A DNA stretch of 64,000 bases from Thermococcus sp. MV5. GTDB taxonomy: Archaea; Methanobacteriota_B; Thermococci; Thermococcales; Thermococcaceae. The stretch spans positions 271,688 through 335,687 of the forward strand of contig NZ_SNUE01000002.1 in assembly GCF_012027425.1 (NCBI RefSeq), written 5' to 3'. Positions 28,006 to 40,242 of this stretch are shown here, piece after piece (position 1 is the first letter of the stretch; each line of letters starts with the position of its first letter). The notes beneath the pieces are model-generated. The model was given only the letters and a program-made list of their open reading frames with translations, made no database searches and was not told where the DNA came from. The translations under genes and the position numbers were made by a program.

Positions 28006-28398
28006 ATGGGAGATTATGTAGTTATCCTTGAGGCCCCAATAATAGTGAGAGAAGTTGAAAGTCCAGACGATGCAATAAATGTTGCGGTTTCAAAAGTAGC
28101 AAAGGCATTAAATAAGGAGAAATTGGACTTTGTAAGGGTGGAAATAGGCTACTCTCAATGTCCAGTGTGTGGTTCCCCGTTTGAGAGTGCTTTTGTTATT
28201 GGAAATATAGGTCTTGTTGGGATTTATTTAACTTTGAAAGTTTTCAATGCTCAAAGTCTCGAACATGCAGAGAGGATAGCCAAAGCGGTTGTTGGAAAAG
28301 CTCTAAAGAAAGTACCATTGAAGGTTTTTGAGATAAAAGAGCTCCACAATGGAAAAGAGAAAATTGGGATCGAGCTTAATAACAATAATAATCCCTAG
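28006..28398 (+). CDS. DUF555 (UPF0212) family protein
   Basis: A 130-residue archaeal protein. The signature is MGDYVVILEAPIIVREVESP, a zinc-binding CPVCGSPFESAFV at about 47-60, and LGKALKKVPLKVFEI-like sequence near the end. The family is confined to archaea and has no demonstrated function; the CxxC pair suggests metal binding. GGTGAGG lies four bases before the ATG at 28006. It is paired with the DUF357 gene, which overlaps its ribosome binding site. Confidence 0.88.
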   Translation: MGDYVVILEAPIIVREVESPDDAINVAVSKVAKALNKEKLDFVRVEIGYSQCPVCGSPFESAFVIGNIGLVGIYLTLKVFNAQSLEHAERIAKAVVGKALKKVPLKVFEIKELHNGKEKIGIELNNNNNP

Positions 28399-28470
28399 AT
28401 CCGCCATTTATGTTTCCCATTTTTTGAGGGGGTTTATAATTTGGATTTTATTGTTTTTAGATTTTTCTAA

Positions 28471-31007
<2,537 letters not shown>

Positions 31008-31070
31008 TCTGACCACCAGAAAAAATAAGGGAGTTAACGTTTTAAGAGTTTTGGAGAGAAAGGGAAAAGA

Positions 31071-31078
31071 TTTATAAG
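31071..31078 (+). promoter_or_regulatory. TATA box of rps8e
   Basis: AGATTTATAAGC, with the TATA core TTTATAAG, lies about 50 bases before the S8e ATG and 60 bases from the divergent membrane-protein gene. It fits the Thermococcales promoter consensus. Confidence 0.5.
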
Positions 31079-31127
31079 CAAATCTCTAAAATGCCCATAG
31101 GGTTAAGATCATCATGAGGTGAGAGTT

Positions 31128-31520
31128 ATGGCTATCTGGCAGGGAAGATCACTCAAAAAACCTTCAGGTGGAAGAATCATATTTGCAAGAAAGAAGAGAA
31201 AGAGGGAACTTGGAAGAGAGCCAGCATTTACAAGGGTGGTTGAAGATAAGGAAGAAAGAAAGATCATAAGAACCTACGGGGGTAACAGAAAGGTCAGATT
31301 GGTTAAGGCACTCTATGCAAACGTCTTTGAAAATGGAAAAGGCAAGAAAGTAAAGATAATCAGCGTTGTTGAGAACCCAGCAAACAGGCAATACGTAAGA
31401 AGAAACATTATCACAAAAGGTGCAATAATCCAAACAGAAATTGGAAAAGCCTTAGTGACATCAAGACCTGGCCAAGAGGGTATTGTAAACGCAATACTTA
31501 TAAAAGAGGAAAGTGCCTGA
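31128..31520 (+). CDS. rps8e: 30S ribosomal protein S8e
   Basis: A 130-residue eukaryote-like protein of the small ribosomal subunit. The start [20 protein letters not shown], the basic stretch [14 protein letters not shown] and [17 protein letters not shown] are hallmarks of S8e. GAGGTGAG lies just before the ATG at 31128. It is a single gene, followed by a T-rich tract (31522-31536). Confidence 0.96.
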   Translation: MAIWQGRSLKKPSGGRIIFARKKRKRELGREPAFTRVVEDKEERKIIRTYGGNRKVRLVKALYANVFENGKGKKVKIISVVENPANRQYVRRNIITKGAIIQTEIGKALVTSRPGQEGIVNAILIKEESA

Positions 31521-31585
31521 TTTCTCTCTTTTTCTGCGAATTCTTTATATCCCTTAAACACATATTTTTACTTAGGTGTAGACAA

Positions 31586-32479
31586 GTGGAATACTCCCGT
31601 GTGGAAAAGATATTAGCTAGTTTGTTTGTGCTCTTCCTTCTTATTGCAAGCATAAACTTTCTTAGAGAGCTTGAAAATATCCCTGATAGACCAGATTACA
31701 ATTATTATCAGGAAAAATATGGTATAATCCCTCTCCTTGAAAACCAAAGTCGTTTAATGGGATTAAATAGAGAGCTCTTTCAAGATTATCAAAAAGCAAA
31801 AGATGCCCTAACTGAGGCAGAGAGGGTTTATCTCTTTAAGAGAGAGGAATATAGAGTAGCACTCGAAAACGGAAACGTTACAGAAGAACTCAAAAATGAA
31901 TATGTGAAAGCCAAGGAGGAATACGAAAAAGCATACTTCCAATATCTCGGAACTAAAAGTGCCTATGAAAAAATCCACACACAATTAGAGGAACTCAACT
32001 CGAAAATTCAAGAACTGTCAAAAAGAGCAAATGATGAGTACAATAGGGCCTATCAAACATATAGACTCAAAGTTCTAGCGTTAAAACTTTTATTTGCCCT
32101 TCCAATCTTTATACTCTCCTTCCTTCTCTTAAAAAGGTACAAAAACATATATACACTTTCCATGATAAGCTATTCCTCATTACTACTCATCTACCTTCTC
32201 CTTTCAGTTATATGGAATACTATCCAAATTATAGGTCTGAGTCTCTTTGGCGCCTTTGCAACTTTGTTAGCCCTCTATTACATAAGAAGGGAATACTTCA
32301 AGCCCGAGAGAGTTTACAAACGAAGGATAGGCCAGAATAAGTGCTATAACTGTGGCTTCCCTATAAAGGAGGATTACCTTCATTGCCCCAACTGTGGGGC
32401 CCCATTAAAAGAAAAATGTGAACATTGTGGAGCTCTAAAACCTATTCACCTTCAATTCTGCCCATATTGCGGACAATAG
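31586..32479 (+). CDS. Membrane protein with coiled coil and C-terminal double zinc ribbon
   Basis: A 297-residue protein of unknown function. Order of parts: one transmembrane helix (residues 8-28), an external or cytoplasmic coiled coil rich in Glu/Lys (about 55-155), two or three hydrophobic helices (165-235), and a double zinc ribbon with four CxxC pairs (CYNCGF, CPNCGAP, CEHCGA, CPYCGQ). The arrangement suggests a membrane anchor that binds protein or nucleic acid at its zinc-bearing end. A GTG start follows AGGTG. Its last 38 bases overlap the convergent GTPase gene. Confidence 0.75.
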   Translation: MEYSRVEKILASLFVLFLLIASINFLRELENIPDRPDYNYYQEKYGIIPLLENQSRLMGLNRELFQDYQKAKDALTEAERVYLFKREEYRVALENGNVTEELKNEYVKAKEEYEKAYFQYLGTKSAYEKIHTQLEELNSKIQELSKRANDEYNRAYQTYRLKVLALKLLFALPIFILSFLLLKRYKNIYTLSMISYSSLLLIYLLLSVIWNTIQIIGLSLFGAFATLLALYYIRREYFKPERVYKRRIGQNKCYNCGFPIKEDYLHCPNCGAPLKEKCEHCGALKPIHLQFCPYCGQ

Positions 32480-33497
32480 CCTCCATCTCTGGTTTTATTA
32501 TTTTTATAACTCTTTTTTTAAGTTCCTCTATTCCTAAACCGTTCTCAGCTGCAATCCGTAAAGGTTCAACACCCCTCTCTCTTAAAAACTCCTCTACCTC
32601 TCTTATCTTATCCTCATTGGCGATGTCTGTCTTATTCAACACAACTATAAACGGAAAATCCCCAAATTCTTTGTAAACCTCCTCAAAAAGATGCATTTGT
32701 TCTTCAATTGGGTATCCACAGTACTCACTTGGATCAAAGATGTAGATTACCAATTTGCCGAGGTGCTTTAATGCTAGGATAGCTTGTCTTTCAATTTCGT
32801 TTCTCTCACTTAACGGTCTATCCAAAAGACCAGGTGTGTCTATAACCTGATATCTAAGCCAGTGTTCCTCGAACTGCCCAACATTTATTCCCTTAGTGGT
32901 AAATGGATAAGTCGCAATCTCCGGTTTCGCATTTGTAAGCCTCCTTAACAATGTGGATTTTCCTACGTTTGGATGACCTGCTATGACTATAGTAGGAAGA
33001 TCAAGATCAATCACTGGCATGTCTTTTAGAACGTCTCTGGCCTTGTTTAGATATTCCAGATTATCGTTAATGTCTTTTAAAATACTTGCAACCCTTCCGT
33101 AGAACTCCCTTCTTAATTGAGCAATTTCCTTAGGGTCTCTAGAATACCTCACTTTCTCTACGTATCTCTCTTCAAGAGCCCGAATGGTCTTCACAGCCCA
33201 ATTTATTGACGCTAGTGCTTTATGAAACATCCTTTTATCTACAAGAGTATCCAAAAGCTCCTGGTAAAATAATGGAAGGGTCGAAACTCCAGGTGTTCTA
33301 TTTAGAACCTTCCTAAGATTATCTCTAATAACATTTGAAACGGTCCTTATTCTAAGCTCTTCTCTCTGCCTTGCTTTACTTACTATATTTCCTCTGGGAG
33401 TAAAAGCAGATGCAGCCTTCTCAGCGCGCCTAAATGCTTTGTTAATGATCTCATCCGCCAGAAGGATAGTAGGCATTTTTTCAAATGGATTCTTCAT
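32442..33497 (-). CDS. GTPase of the Nog1/Obg-related family
   Basis: A 351-residue P-loop GTPase like archaeal Nog1, which in eukaryotes acts in 60S ribosome assembly. An N-terminal helical region (about 1-165, RDPKEIAQLRREFYGRVASI) precedes the G domain: G1 AGHPNVGKST, G3 DTPGLLDRP and G4 LNKTD. The C-terminus ends near the G5 region with no extra domain. The ATG at 33497 follows GAGAGGAT. Role in archaeal ribosome maturation is inferred from family. Confidence 0.9.
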   Translation of the reverse strand: MKNPFEKMPTILLADEIINKAFRRAEKAASAFTPRGNIVSKARQREELRIRTVSNVIRDNLRKVLNRTPGVSTLPLFYQELLDTLVDKRMFHKALASINWAVKTIRALEERYVEKVRYSRDPKEIAQLRREFYGRVASILKDINDNLEYLNKARDVLKDMPVIDLDLPTIVIAGHPNVGKSTLLRRLTNAKPEIATYPFTTKGINVGQFEEHWLRYQVIDTPGLLDRPLSERNEIERQAILALKHLGKLVIYIFDPSEYCGYPIEEQMHLFEEVYKEFGDFPFIVVLNKTDIANEDKIREVEEFLRERGVEPLRIAAENGLGIEELKKRVIKIIKPEMEAIVRNMGRIEGE

Positions 33498-33601
33498 ATC
33501 CTCTCACCTTTTTCTATTTTCTCGCCGTTAGTGAGTTTCTCAAGGGGTTTTTAAAGATGTTGATGAAACTGCCTTTTATAAGACTCCAAAAATGAAGAAA
33601 T

Positions 33602-33715
33602 TTAAAGTCTCCTCAGTATCTTTGGAACCTTCTGTGGTTCAAGAATAGTCTCCACAATATAGCCTTTTTCCACCAATATCTCGTTAAAAAGTTCTCTCCT
33701 TTCCCATCCATCCAA
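33602..33715 (-). pseudogene. 3' fragment of an unidentified gene
   Basis: A frame of 37 codons reading LDGWERRELFNEILVEKGYI and then VETILEPQKVPKILRRL, ending at the TAA at 33602. Its composition is protein-like (amphipathic helix, strand, basic end). The frame is broken just upstream by a stop within an IS-end-like hairpin (33727-33748). It is probably the tail of a gene truncated by an element. A TTG after GGAGGAGG could in principle still start it. The parent gene is not recognised. Confidence 0.4.
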
Positions 33716-33719
33716 GCTA

Positions 33720-33755
33720 ACCTCCTCCCCGCCCTAAAGGGCGAGGCTTAAGAAA
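33720..33755 (-). repeat. IS200/IS605-type terminal hairpin remnant
   Basis: On the minus strand the sequence is GCCTCGCCCTTTAGGGCGGG followed by GAGGAGGTTAG. The stem CGCCC-TTTA-GGGCG is the typical right-end hairpin found after tnpB genes in archaeal IS200/IS605 elements. A related hairpin follows the tnpB relic at 54.4 kb. No transposase sequence remains beside this copy, and the adjoining short gene fragment suggests an old insertion that deleted most of itself. Confidence 0.5.
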
Positions 33756-33791
33756 AAGCCATACATAAAAGAATTAAAGGGATAAAATATC

Positions 33792-35114
33792 CTACTTTCC
33801 TGCTATTCTAACGTTTTCAAAGGCTACTGATGGCACAACCATGCTTCCACCAAAGGGGAGAACTTTTTGTTCTTTACTTATCGCATAGATGCTCGGTAAT
33901 AGTTCGTAAATATTGCCACTCATCATAAAGACTGTAGACCCTTTTATCTCCCCATCTTCAATGAGGAATGCTGGATTTGCCACCACTGCAAAGTTTCCAT
34001 TATCTGGGTTGCTCGAATGAGCTCCTTGGAAACTGTCCACAAGATATCCATGCTTTATTTCACTGATTATATCTCCAATCTCTCGTTTCCCATTTTCAAT
34101 CACTACATTGTGAAAACCTATTCCTATTCCCCCAGTTGAAAAGTTCCTTTTTCCATTCCCTGTGCTTTCCACTTCTTTGACATTTGCCCAATAGTTATCC
34201 CAGATAAAACCCTTAAAGACGCCTTTCTCTACAAGAATATTCTTTCTCGTTGGTGTTCCTTCATCATCTGCTATTATAGGATTTATACTAAGTTCATGCA
34301 AGGGATCATCGTATACGTTTAAAAGATCACTCGAGATCGTTTCTTCAAGTTTATTCATCAGTGGGGTAGTTCCTTTCATGAGCTTCTCCCCACTAAAGGC
34401 TGGAAAGAAAGCATAATTCAAGAGACTTGAGAGGGCCCAAGGCTGCAAAATAACTTTTGCTTCTTCTGTCTTACTTCTTTCAACGTTAAATGCCCATTTG
34501 ACCTTTTGAACTGCACTTTTCACAACACTTCCTACATCGAGATTAAGAGAAAGCTTTGCATCGAAGTCAAAAATTCCAGGAGTTACTTTTCCTTCTTTCA
34601 TTCCCACGAGTTCAATATAAAAGAACGCCCCGCCACCTTCTTGCAACACATTGATACCATTGGAATTCATTATCAAGCTTTCTCTCCATTCAGCGCCTCC
34701 TCCTCCGCCTGCAACCACTACTCCTTCTTCCTGCAAAGCCTGATCTATACCCTCCTTGGCCAGTTCAACGAAGTAATCAGGGGATATTTCCTTAATTTCT
34801 TTATCCATTTTTCTTCGATTCCTGTATTTTCCTGGAAGTGGGAGAGAAACCCATTTTTCATCAGGTTTATTAAGCCTGGACATCTTGTATGCTCTCTCTA
34901 TTGCATCTCTGAGCATTCTTTTATCATCAGTATCAACTATCGAAACTCCAAGCCTTTTGTCCTTCAGACCTCTAATTATAGTAACCACTCTTTCTCTAAG
35001 GGCCGAAGTAGAAACTTCATTAAGCTCAATATTTACACTTGCATCTCTAGTTCTATAAATGGCAATTTCAAGTTCATCAAAAAACTTTTCCCCGTATTTG
35101 ATCAATTCTTCCAT
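33792..35114 (-). CDS. tldE: TldE/PmbA family protein
   Basis: About 440 residues, paralogous to TldD but without an HExxxH zinc motif. TldE forms a heterodimer with TldD in which TldD carries the zinc and TldE shapes the substrate tunnel that degrades unfolded peptides. Segments such as LNEVSTSALRERVVTIIRGL, GGGGGAEWRESLIMNSNG and GAHSSNPDNGNFAVVANPAF are typical. The ATG at 35114 follows GGGTGAT, which overlaps the tldD stop, indicating coupled translation. Confidence 0.92.
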   Translation of the reverse strand: MEELIKYGEKFFDELEIAIYRTRDASVNIELNEVSTSALRERVVTIIRGLKDKRLGVSIVDTDDKRMLRDAIERAYKMSRLNKPDEKWVSLPLPGKYRNRRKMDKEIKEISPDYFVELAKEGIDQALQEEGVVVAGGGGGAEWRESLIMNSNGINVLQEGGGAFFYIELVGMKEGKVTPGIFDFDAKLSLNLDVGSVVKSAVQKVKWAFNVERSKTEEAKVILQPWALSSLLNYAFFPAFSGEKLMKGTTPLMNKLEETISSDLLNVYDDPLHELSINPIIADDEGTPTRKNILVEKGVFKGFIWDNYWANVKEVESTGNGKRNFSTGGIGIGFHNVVIENGKREIGDIISEIKHGYLVDSFQGAHSSNPDNGNFAVVANPAFLIEDGEIKGSTVFMMSGNIYELLPSIYAISKEQKVLPFGGSMVVPSVAFENVRIAGK

Positions 35115-35119
35115 TTTCA

Positions 35120-36490
35120 TCACCCAATTATTATTCCCCCATCAAAGCGCATATGAGGCCCACCAGAACTTACAAAAGCTGCTTGTCCTTTCCCACATCT
35201 TCCCATTTCAAGGCCAAAATCTCTCCCTACGGCGCTTATTTTCTTCAAAGCTTCAATTGCAATTCCACTAATGGATGTATCCCTAATTGGTTTTATTATT
35301 TCTCCATTTTCTATTACATAGCCTTCTTGAATTCCTACTTGGAATGCTGAATTAAGCTGAGCTTGACCTCCCCTGAAGTCTACAACGTAATAACCAAACT
35401 TAATATCCTCTATCATTTCTTCAAAATTCCAGTCTCCTGGCTCAAAAATAGTATTCCGCATCCTTATTATTGGCGGGTAAGTATAGTTTTCGGCTCTTGC
35501 GTGACCATTTGGTTCCATACCCCATTTGTGGGCATATTCCCTGTTTAACATTATCTGCCTGAGTACACCATTTTCAATGATATGAATGTCCGTTACAGGG
35601 ACTCCTTCATCATCATACTTATCGTTTCCAAAACCGCCTTCAACTATACGCTCACTCATTGTGACGTATTCTGGAGCAACCTCTTTTCCAAGAAGATCCT
35701 TGAATGGAGAATTTATTGTCAAATCCGCCTCAGCTAAGTGGCCCAGAGCTTCATGAGCTATAAGACCTACAATTATTGGACCAGCAAGTATTGGGAATTC
35801 TCCTCTCTTAGGTGCAATCCCTTGCAACTGGGCATGAACCTTTCTAATAACTCTTTTTGCAACATCTTCATTTGATTCTTTCTCCTTGAAGAGCTCCCAT
35901 CCATAATCCACGGCCCCTACTTCGTCCCTGGCTGCTGCTAGTCTTTCTCCTTCTTTACCCGTAGCCCATACGTACTGCCATACATAGTTTAATTCCCATT
36001 TTATTTTAGTCCCCTCATTTGTGAGAAGAACCTTTTCCCCACTTGCATCCTCATACCTAAGCCATGTAGATTTAATAGTACTATCAGCTTTAAGGAGAGA
36101 CTCAAGTTCAGCTAATCTTTCAACTTTTTCTTCTATGGAAACTTCTTTTGGCTTTATTTTCATCTTACTCCTTACAATATCTTCATAGGCCTTAACTTCT
36201 GCAAGTTGGATTTTTTCTTTCTTTGCTTTTGCTGTGGCCCTAGCAAGCTTGTATGCATTCTCTATAGCCATACCAATCCTGTCAAGCCTATCTGTAGAAG
36301 CAAACCCCCAGGCCCCATCTGCAAGAACTCTTACAGCAATGCCTATTTGGTTCTTTCCAGCAAAAGTTGTAAAAGTACCATCCTTAAGCTCAAGGGTATT
36401 TTTGTTTATGTTCTCATATCGTATCTCTAGGTATTCTGGCTTAAATCTCTCAAGAGCCAATTCAAGAGCTTTTTCAAGTCTATCTTCCAT
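35120..36490 (-). CDS. tldD: TldD metalloprotease
   Basis: A 456-residue zinc peptidase subunit. The zinc-binding motif is HEALGH at residues 246-251 (HExxxH), within LIAHEALGHLAEADL. N-terminal YENINKNTLELKDG and C-terminal PHMRFDGGIIIG are family markers. TldD/TldE pairs act as processive proteases on unstructured peptides and, in some bacteria, mature peptide antibiotics. The start MEDRLEKALE is an ATG at 36490 behind GGGTGAT. Next gene on the minus strand is tldE. Confidence 0.95.
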   Translation of the reverse strand: MEDRLEKALELALERFKPEYLEIRYENINKNTLELKDGTFTTFAGKNQIGIAVRVLADGAWGFASTDRLDRIGMAIENAYKLARATAKAKKEKIQLAEVKAYEDIVRSKMKIKPKEVSIEEKVERLAELESLLKADSTIKSTWLRYEDASGEKVLLTNEGTKIKWELNYVWQYVWATGKEGERLAAARDEVGAVDYGWELFKEKESNEDVAKRVIRKVHAQLQGIAPKRGEFPILAGPIIVGLIAHEALGHLAEADLTINSPFKDLLGKEVAPEYVTMSERIVEGGFGNDKYDDEGVPVTDIHIIENGVLRQIMLNREYAHKWGMEPNGHARAENYTYPPIIRMRNTIFEPGDWNFEEMIEDIKFGYYVVDFRGGQAQLNSAFQVGIQEGYVIENGEIIKPIRDTSISGIAIEALKKISAVGRDFGLEMGRCGKGQAAFVSSGGPHMRFDGGIIIG

Positions 36491-36647
36491 TGCATATCAC
36501 CCATAATCTAAAGGTTTAGATAATCATTTGAATTAAATACCACAAGTATAAAAGTATTTCCTTGGTCGGCAGTGAACACGATAGAACAATAAAAAGAGAA
36601 AAAGTATAAATCTCCTGACCCTATAAGAGAACAGTGGAGGTGGAAGG

Positions 36648-37526
36648 ATGTTTGATGTAATTGCAATAGGCAATCTTAACTATGATATCACGCTTTTAGT
36701 TGAAAGATTCCCAGAATTTCATGAAAAAATCATAGCTAAAGGTGCTCATTTTGGATTGGGAGGGGCTGCCGGCAATACTGCTTCTTGGCTTGCCCAAATG
36801 GGACTTAAAGTGGGATTTATTGGTGCAGTTGGAAATGATGAGATCGGAGAGGCCCATATAAACTACTTTAAGAAAGTAGGTGTCGACGTTAACGGAATCA
36901 AAGTTATAGAGGAGCACTCTGGAATAGCAATATCCATGATAAAAGGCGAAGATAAAAGGATAGTAAAGCACTTAGGAGCAAATGCTTATCGAGAGGTAGA
37001 CTTTAGATATTTATCAAAAGCAAAATACATTCACATGTCTTCAAATCCAAAGAAACTTATAGAAAAAGTTGTTGAATTTGCTTGCGAGAGAAACATTCCT
37101 GTTTTTCTGGACATTGGAGAGGCAGAAGTCCCTAAGCCTATAGAGAATAAGATAACGTACCTCCTAATGAATGAAGATGAGTTCAAACGTAAATATGGAA
37201 GCTTGAAAAATATCCATATTGTGAATACCAAAAATTTAATAATTACCCTAAACGGTGGGGGAGCATTAATCAGGAATGAGAGTGGAGAAGTTTTTAAAGT
37301 CAAAGGGTTAAGCGCCGAGGTCATTGACTCTACCGGAGCAGGGGATGCCTTTGATGCTGGATTCATTTATGGAGTGGTTAATGGATGGAAATTAAAAGAT
37401 GCAGCAACTTTAGGAACTTTTTTAGCATATCTGACAGTTCAAAAGATTGGAGCCAGAACTGCCATAATACCTCTAGAGGAAATTAAAAAGAACGCCAAAA
37501 AACTTAATATAGAACTTCCCTTTTAA
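36648..37526 (+). CDS. PfkB-family sugar or nucleoside kinase
   Basis: A 292-residue ribokinase-fold kinase. The N-terminal motif [20 protein letters not shown] and the C-terminal ATP/anion-hole motif [13 protein letters not shown], containing the catalytic aspartate, are both intact. In Thermococcales, such enzymes phosphorylate nucleosides or ribose 1-phosphate in AMP salvage; the substrate here is not determined. GGAGGTGG precedes the ATG and AAAGTATAAATC is a clear TATA box (36600-36611). Its stop overlaps the convergent ABC permease gene by four bases. Confidence 0.9.
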   Translation: MFDVIAIGNLNYDITLLVERFPEFHEKIIAKGAHFGLGGAAGNTASWLAQMGLKVGFIGAVGNDEIGEAHINYFKKVGVDVNGIKVIEEHSGIAISMIKGEDKRIVKHLGANAYREVDFRYLSKAKYIHMSSNPKKLIEKVVEFACERNIPVFLDIGEAEVPKPIENKITYLLMNEDEFKRKYGSLKNIHIVNTKNLIITLNGGGALIRNESGEVFKVKGLSAEVIDSTGAGDAFDAGFIYGVVNGWKLKDAATLGTFLAYLTVQKIGARTAIIPLEEIKKNAKKLNIELPF

Positions 37527-38344
37527 TAACTTTTCAATCCCACTATTCTGGCTTGTCTTTCACTCCATTTATAAATTAAGTATCCCACAATTGCATATGC
37601 CCCTGAAAGAACTACAAGATATGAGATCTCACTTATCGAATTGGCATAACCATATGCAACAATCTTTCTAACAGCCTCACTTGTTGGAGCATAAGGAAGA
37701 ATTTTTGCTAAGATTTGAAGTCCCTTTGGAAGTATAGAAACAGGATACATGGCACCACTTAAAGCAAACACCAACATTTCAAGTATTGTGATAAATGGGC
37801 CTGGATCTTTTAAGTAAAGTACTATCCCAGCGGCGGTCATTCCCAATCCTATCATACCAACTGCACCTACTAAAAGAAATGGAATGGCCTTTAAGAAGTT
37901 TAAAAAGTCAAATCGAATGTTAAAAAGCAAGGTAAAAATTGGAATGTAAATACTCATGTACAAAAAAGACAAGAAAATTCTAGTAAGAACATTACCCACA
38001 AAGAATGTTATTCTTCTCATGGGAGCAGCAAATGAATATTCAAGCGTGCCCGCATATAACTCCTCCACAATACTCCATACAAACCCACTTAAAAACGTGA
38101 GCCCAAACCCAAGAACCATGAAACCGAGTACCGCAAAAGTCACGTAATCTGCATACCCTGTAAGCCGTTGAAGTGCTGGAGAGTTTCTCTCTCCGGTTAA
38201 TCCAATCCCTATTAACAAGGCTTGGCCTACAAAAAAGAAACCAAACATCATATCACTTATTAACCAGAGTTTATAGCTTATGAAAATACGCCAATTTTTC
38301 ACTGCAACCCCATATAAAGCTTTAAGCTCACTAGTAACCCCCAT
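37523..38344 (-). CDS. ABC-2 type transporter permease
   Basis: About 273 residues with six hydrophobic segments and the ABC-2 signature region ([20 protein letters not shown], and [20 protein letters not shown] near the end). It is the second of two permeases encoded after an ATPase, giving a heterodimeric exporter. The ATG at 38344 follows GGGTGAT and overlaps the upstream permease gene by 14 bases. The exported compound is unknown; drug or lipid-like substrates are common in this family. Confidence 0.88.
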   Translation of the reverse strand: MGVTSELKALYGVAVKNWRIFISYKLWLISDMMFGFFFVGQALLIGIGLTGERNSPALQRLTGYADYVTFAVLGFMVLGFGLTFLSGFVWSIVEELYAGTLEYSFAAPMRRITFFVGNVLTRIFLSFLYMSIYIPIFTLLFNIRFDFLNFLKAIPFLLVGAVGMIGLGMTAAGIVLYLKDPGPFITILEMLVFALSGAMYPVSILPKGLQILAKILPYAPTSEAVRKIVAYGYANSISEISYLVVLSGAYAIVGYLIYKWSERQARIVGLKSY

Positions 38345-39134
38345 ACCCAATCACCCTAGTGATCTTTTCGGCCCACTTGAAAAGAGCGTAACCAATTCCC
38401 CAATATAAGGGTATTAAAAAGAAAAGCCACTTGATCTCTCCTAAAAGCTCACTATAACTCATTCCAACAAAAAGGGCCCTTATTATATACGCAGCGTGAG
38501 TTAGCGGAAAAATCTTGGAAAAAGCTATCATGGCTTTTGGCATCACACTTAACGGAAAGAAAACCCCCGAAAAGAAAAGCATAGCGAATTCAAATATCTG
38601 AGCAAAGGGGCCTATGTTTTTCAACATCATAACTAAACCTGCAAATACAAAACCAAATCCCAAAAACGCAACCAATGAAGCAAAGATAATTGGAAGAGAC
38701 TTTAAAATAACCGAAAATGTAAGAGGGATGTCAAATATCACTATTCCGATTGCAAATACTACTCCCATAAGGACTGAATCCATAAGCAACCAACTCATGG
38801 CTAAACTAGACAATAATTCCACAATTTTTGCTGGTGAAAGAATATTCGTTTCAAAAGTTCCCCTTTGAAGTTCTCTCCTCACCCCCCAAACATAAGCCTC
38901 CATCGGAGATACTGAAACCCACCATAGCACATATCCTATTAAAGCATATGTGGGGTAATCCCCCATGCCCGTAGAAACCTCCAATAAAGCAGAATACCTT
39001 CCTCCAAGGATCGCCTGACCAAAAAATACAAACTGTAAAAGGAAGACTAGCCCAACTAATACAGAACTTATAACTCGAAGGGGGTATCTAAAAAACATTC
39101 TGAACTCCTTTTCAATAACTGCGGAGAGTATCAA
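38331..39134 (-). CDS. ABC-2 type transporter permease
   Basis: A 267-residue permease similar in layout to its downstream neighbour: six hydrophobic helices, the segment ELQRGTFETNILSPAKIVEL, and FFSGVFFPLSVMPKAMIAFS before the last two helices. A TTG at 39134 overlaps the ATPase stop codon by four bases and has a GGGGGTTGAGGG stretch upstream. Heterodimeric pairing with the next permease is inferred from operon order. Confidence 0.88.
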   Translation of the reverse strand: MILSAVIEKEFRMFFRYPLRVISSVLVGLVFLLQFVFFGQAILGGRYSALLEVSTGMGDYPTYALIGYVLWWVSVSPMEAYVWGVRRELQRGTFETNILSPAKIVELLSSLAMSWLLMDSVLMGVVFAIGIVIFDIPLTFSVILKSLPIIFASLVAFLGFGFVFAGLVMMLKNIGPFAQIFEFAMLFFSGVFFPLSVMPKAMIAFSKIFPLTHAAYIIRALFVGMSYSELLGEIKWLFFLIPLYWGIGYALFKWAEKITRVIGYGGY

Positions 39135-40096
39135 TCCCTCAACCCCCTTCCTGTAAGTTTTATGAACACATCTTCAAGAGTGGGCTCCTTTTGCTCAACG
39201 CTTATTATCTTCGCACCCTTTTTCACAAGCCACTCAACGAGTTTCGGCAAATCTTCTTCATCTACTGTTCCTCTAAGGACTGCAATATCTCTTTCTATAT
39301 CCCTCTCGATAATTGCCAATCTCCAAGGAATTTCATTAGGTATCTTACCCTTAAGACGTATTTCAACTGCATCTTCAGCTTTAACTAATTTTTTAAGACC
39401 GTCTGGTGTGTCAAGAGCTATTATTCTCCCATGGTCTATTATGGCAATCCTATCACAAAGTTGCTCTGCTTCAGCCATGTAATGAGTCGTTAAAAGAACG
39501 GTCTTCCTCTCCTCATTAACGAGTTTTCTCACAAATTCTCTGACAAATATTGAACTTTGAACATCTAAACCTAGGGTAGGTTCATCTAGAAAAAGTACCT
39601 CTGGATCATTTATCAGGGCCTTTGCTATTGCTAGGCGCTGTTTCATTCCGCGCGAGTAGTTCATTACCAAGTCATTTCGTCTCTCCCACAACCCAACAAA
39701 CCTAAGAAGTTTTTCAATCCTTTCTTTCTCCTCTCTTTTTGGCACATAATAAATCCTTGCGAAATATTTGAGATTTTCATAACCACTCAAACGCCAGTAA
39801 AGGGTTCTTTCTCCTTCTGCAACAAGGTTTATTCTCTTTCTAATTTCCCTAGCGTCTTTTTTTAAGTCATAACCTAAGATCTTCGCATTACCCTCTGTTG
39901 GCTCTAAAAGAGTGGTGAGAATTTTTATTGTGGTCGTCTTTCCTGCCCCATTAGGACCAAGAAGACCAAAGAGCTCACTTTTTTTAACCTTGAAACTAAT
40001 TCCTCTAACTGCTTCAACCCATTCCACTTTCCTAAACGGAAGAGGGATCTTTTTAGGATAGCGTTTTTTTAAGTTGCTGACTTCAATAGCATGCAT
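39131..40096 (-). CDS. ABC transporter ATP-binding protein
   Basis: A 321-residue ATPase of the DrrA/NatA type. Walker A is GPNGAGKTT at residues 47-55, the signature is NYSRGMKQRLAIAKAL, Walker B is VLFLDEPTLGLD, and a C-terminal extension of about 90 residues (KGAKIISVEQKEPTLEDVFI) is usual for this subgroup. It drives the two permeases encoded downstream in a three-gene operon. The ATG follows GGGAAGTG. Confidence 0.93.
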   Translation of the reverse strand: MHAIEVSNLKKRYPKKIPLPFRKVEWVEAVRGISFKVKKSELFGLLGPNGAGKTTTIKILTTLLEPTEGNAKILGYDLKKDAREIRKRINLVAEGERTLYWRLSGYENLKYFARIYYVPKREEKERIEKLLRFVGLWERRNDLVMNYSRGMKQRLAIAKALINDPEVLFLDEPTLGLDVQSSIFVREFVRKLVNEERKTVLLTTHYMAEAEQLCDRIAIIDHGRIIALDTPDGLKKLVKAEDAVEIRLKGKIPNEIPWRLAIIERDIERDIAVLRGTVDEEDLPKLVEWLVKKGAKIISVEQKEPTLEDVFIKLTGRGLRD

Positions 40097-40242
40097 GGCA
40101 CTTCCCTAGATTATTCATAACAAAGGAGCATAAATAAAGATAATGGTTCTCATCAGGCAAAGGCTTAAAAATAGTAAAAAGATAAACAGTAAAAAGAACC
40201 ATAAGTACCCAAAACCCCGAGGATATCATGGAGGTGGCTTAA

